Of a stretch of DNA of 6,912 nucleotides, positions 6,453-6,912 are shown in pieces. Source of the DNA: Thermoplasmatota archaeon (lineage in GTDB: Archaea; Thermoplasmatota; Penumbrarchaeia; Penumbrarchaeales; Penumbrarchaeaceae); NCBI GenBank assembly GCA_030591285.1, contig JAUVBH010000086.1, positions 1-6,912 on the forward strand, read 5' to 3'. The notes under the pieces were generated by a model. It was given only the letters and a program-made list of their open reading frames with translations. It was not told the origin of the DNA and searched no databases. Within the stretch, counting starts at the first letter, position 1, and each line of letters starts with the position of its first letter. The translations under genes were made by a program, and so were the position numbers.

Positions 6453-6912
6453 ATGAAGGATGAAGAGGAAAATAGTTCTCAACTCAGAAGTGAGTTGATG
6501 ATCCTCAAGGAGAGGATACGTGCACTTGATGAAGAAAATATTAGACTTAGGTCTGTTCTGGCCATAAAGAACGATATCATCGCCTCCTCCCATGGATTTC
6601 TGGCGGTTTCAATGGACGATCGATTGATCTTTTCGAATCCGGAACTTGAATACTTGCTGGGTTATTCTAAACGTGAACTGGAGAGTATGGACATATATCA
6701 GGTCATAAGGGAAGACTATCGGCATATGGTTAGAAATGGCACCATAGGTTTGATAAAAGGAGAAAATGGCCCCCCTGTTTTTGAGATCCCAGTGTTAAGG
6801 AAGACCGGTGAGGAAAGATGGGTCGAGATAAGATCATCAGTGCTGAAGAACAATGGCCACGATCTCAATGTGGTTGCCGGTTTTGATATTACAGCCAGAA
6901 AATTCCTTGAAG
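6453..6912 (+). CDS. PAS-domain sensory protein, 3' end outside window
   Basis: The first 153 residues are visible and the frame is open to the right edge. Residues about 8-36 form a charged helix likely to be a coiled coil (LRSELMILKERIRAL, then EENIRLRSVL). Residues about 41-150 are a PAS domain. It starts IIASSHGFLAVS, followed by LIFSNPELEYLLGYSKREL, the classic N-P-x-x-x-x-x-LGY pattern, and later RKTGEERWVEIRSS and the closing GFDITARKFLE. PAS domains sense small molecules, redox state or light, or mediate dimerisation. The ending DITARK is a typical junction into another PAS or a histidine kinase domain, but the output domain is off the window, so kinase activity is not claimed. There is no membrane segment in the visible part. 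No other start codon lies in frame in the 33 bases upstream. Confidence 0.85.
   Translation, partial: MKDEEENSSQLRSELMILKERIRALDEENIRLRSVLAIKNDIIASSHGFLAVSMDDRLIFSNPELEYLLGYSKRELESMDIYQVIREDYRHMVRNGTIGLIKGENGPPVFEIPVLRKTGEERWVEIRSSVLKNNGHDLNVVAGFDITARKFLE

Noticed and set aside
1..6912. Search by eye for CRISPR repeats, transposase genes, tRNA or rRNA, and defence or toxin-antitoxin genes
   Set aside because: No direct-repeat array, cloverleaf, transposase motif or recognisable defence domain was seen. The gene set looks like ordinary chromosome.

Overview
The window reads as archaeal, most likely Thermoplasmata (phylum Thermoplasmatota), at moderate GC. Four things point there: TATA boxes about 40-50 bases ahead of several start codons, GGTGA-type ribosome binding sites, a two-thioredoxin-fold protein disulfide oxidoreductase typical of archaea, and a small protein that resembles the Thermoplasmata family DUF6015. 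The last assignment is from memory. No mobile element, CRISPR array, tRNA or rRNA was seen. The window is almost fully coding, and the longest gap is about 150 bases.

Left part (1-2456, + strand): the 3' portion of a large, all-helical repeat protein that runs in from the left edge, followed by its own promoter and a membrane-anchored left-handed beta-helix (hexapeptide) acyltransferase. 

Middle (2424-4978, - strand): a two-gene operon read right to left. The first gene encodes a membrane-anchored extracytoplasmic protein that I read as four tandem OB-like beta-barrel domains. The second, joined by a TTGA stop/start overlap, encodes a TctA-family multi-pass permease. The permease gene runs 33 bases into the 3' end of the acyltransferase gene, so the two are convergent and overlapping.

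Right part (4979-6912): a compact divergent promoter region separates the operon from three + strand genes, each with its own likely TATA box. They are a DUF6015-like protein, a protein disulfide oxidoreductase with CVAC and CAYC active sites, and the 5' part of a PAS-domain sensory protein cut by the right edge.

The genes do not form one obvious pathway. The clearest functional unit is the OB-domain protein with the TctA permease, which has no TctB or TctC gene beside it. This pair is the best candidate in the window for something undescribed: a transporter whose extracytoplasmic partner may be an OB-barrel protein rather than the usual TctC binding protein. That is inference from gene order only.
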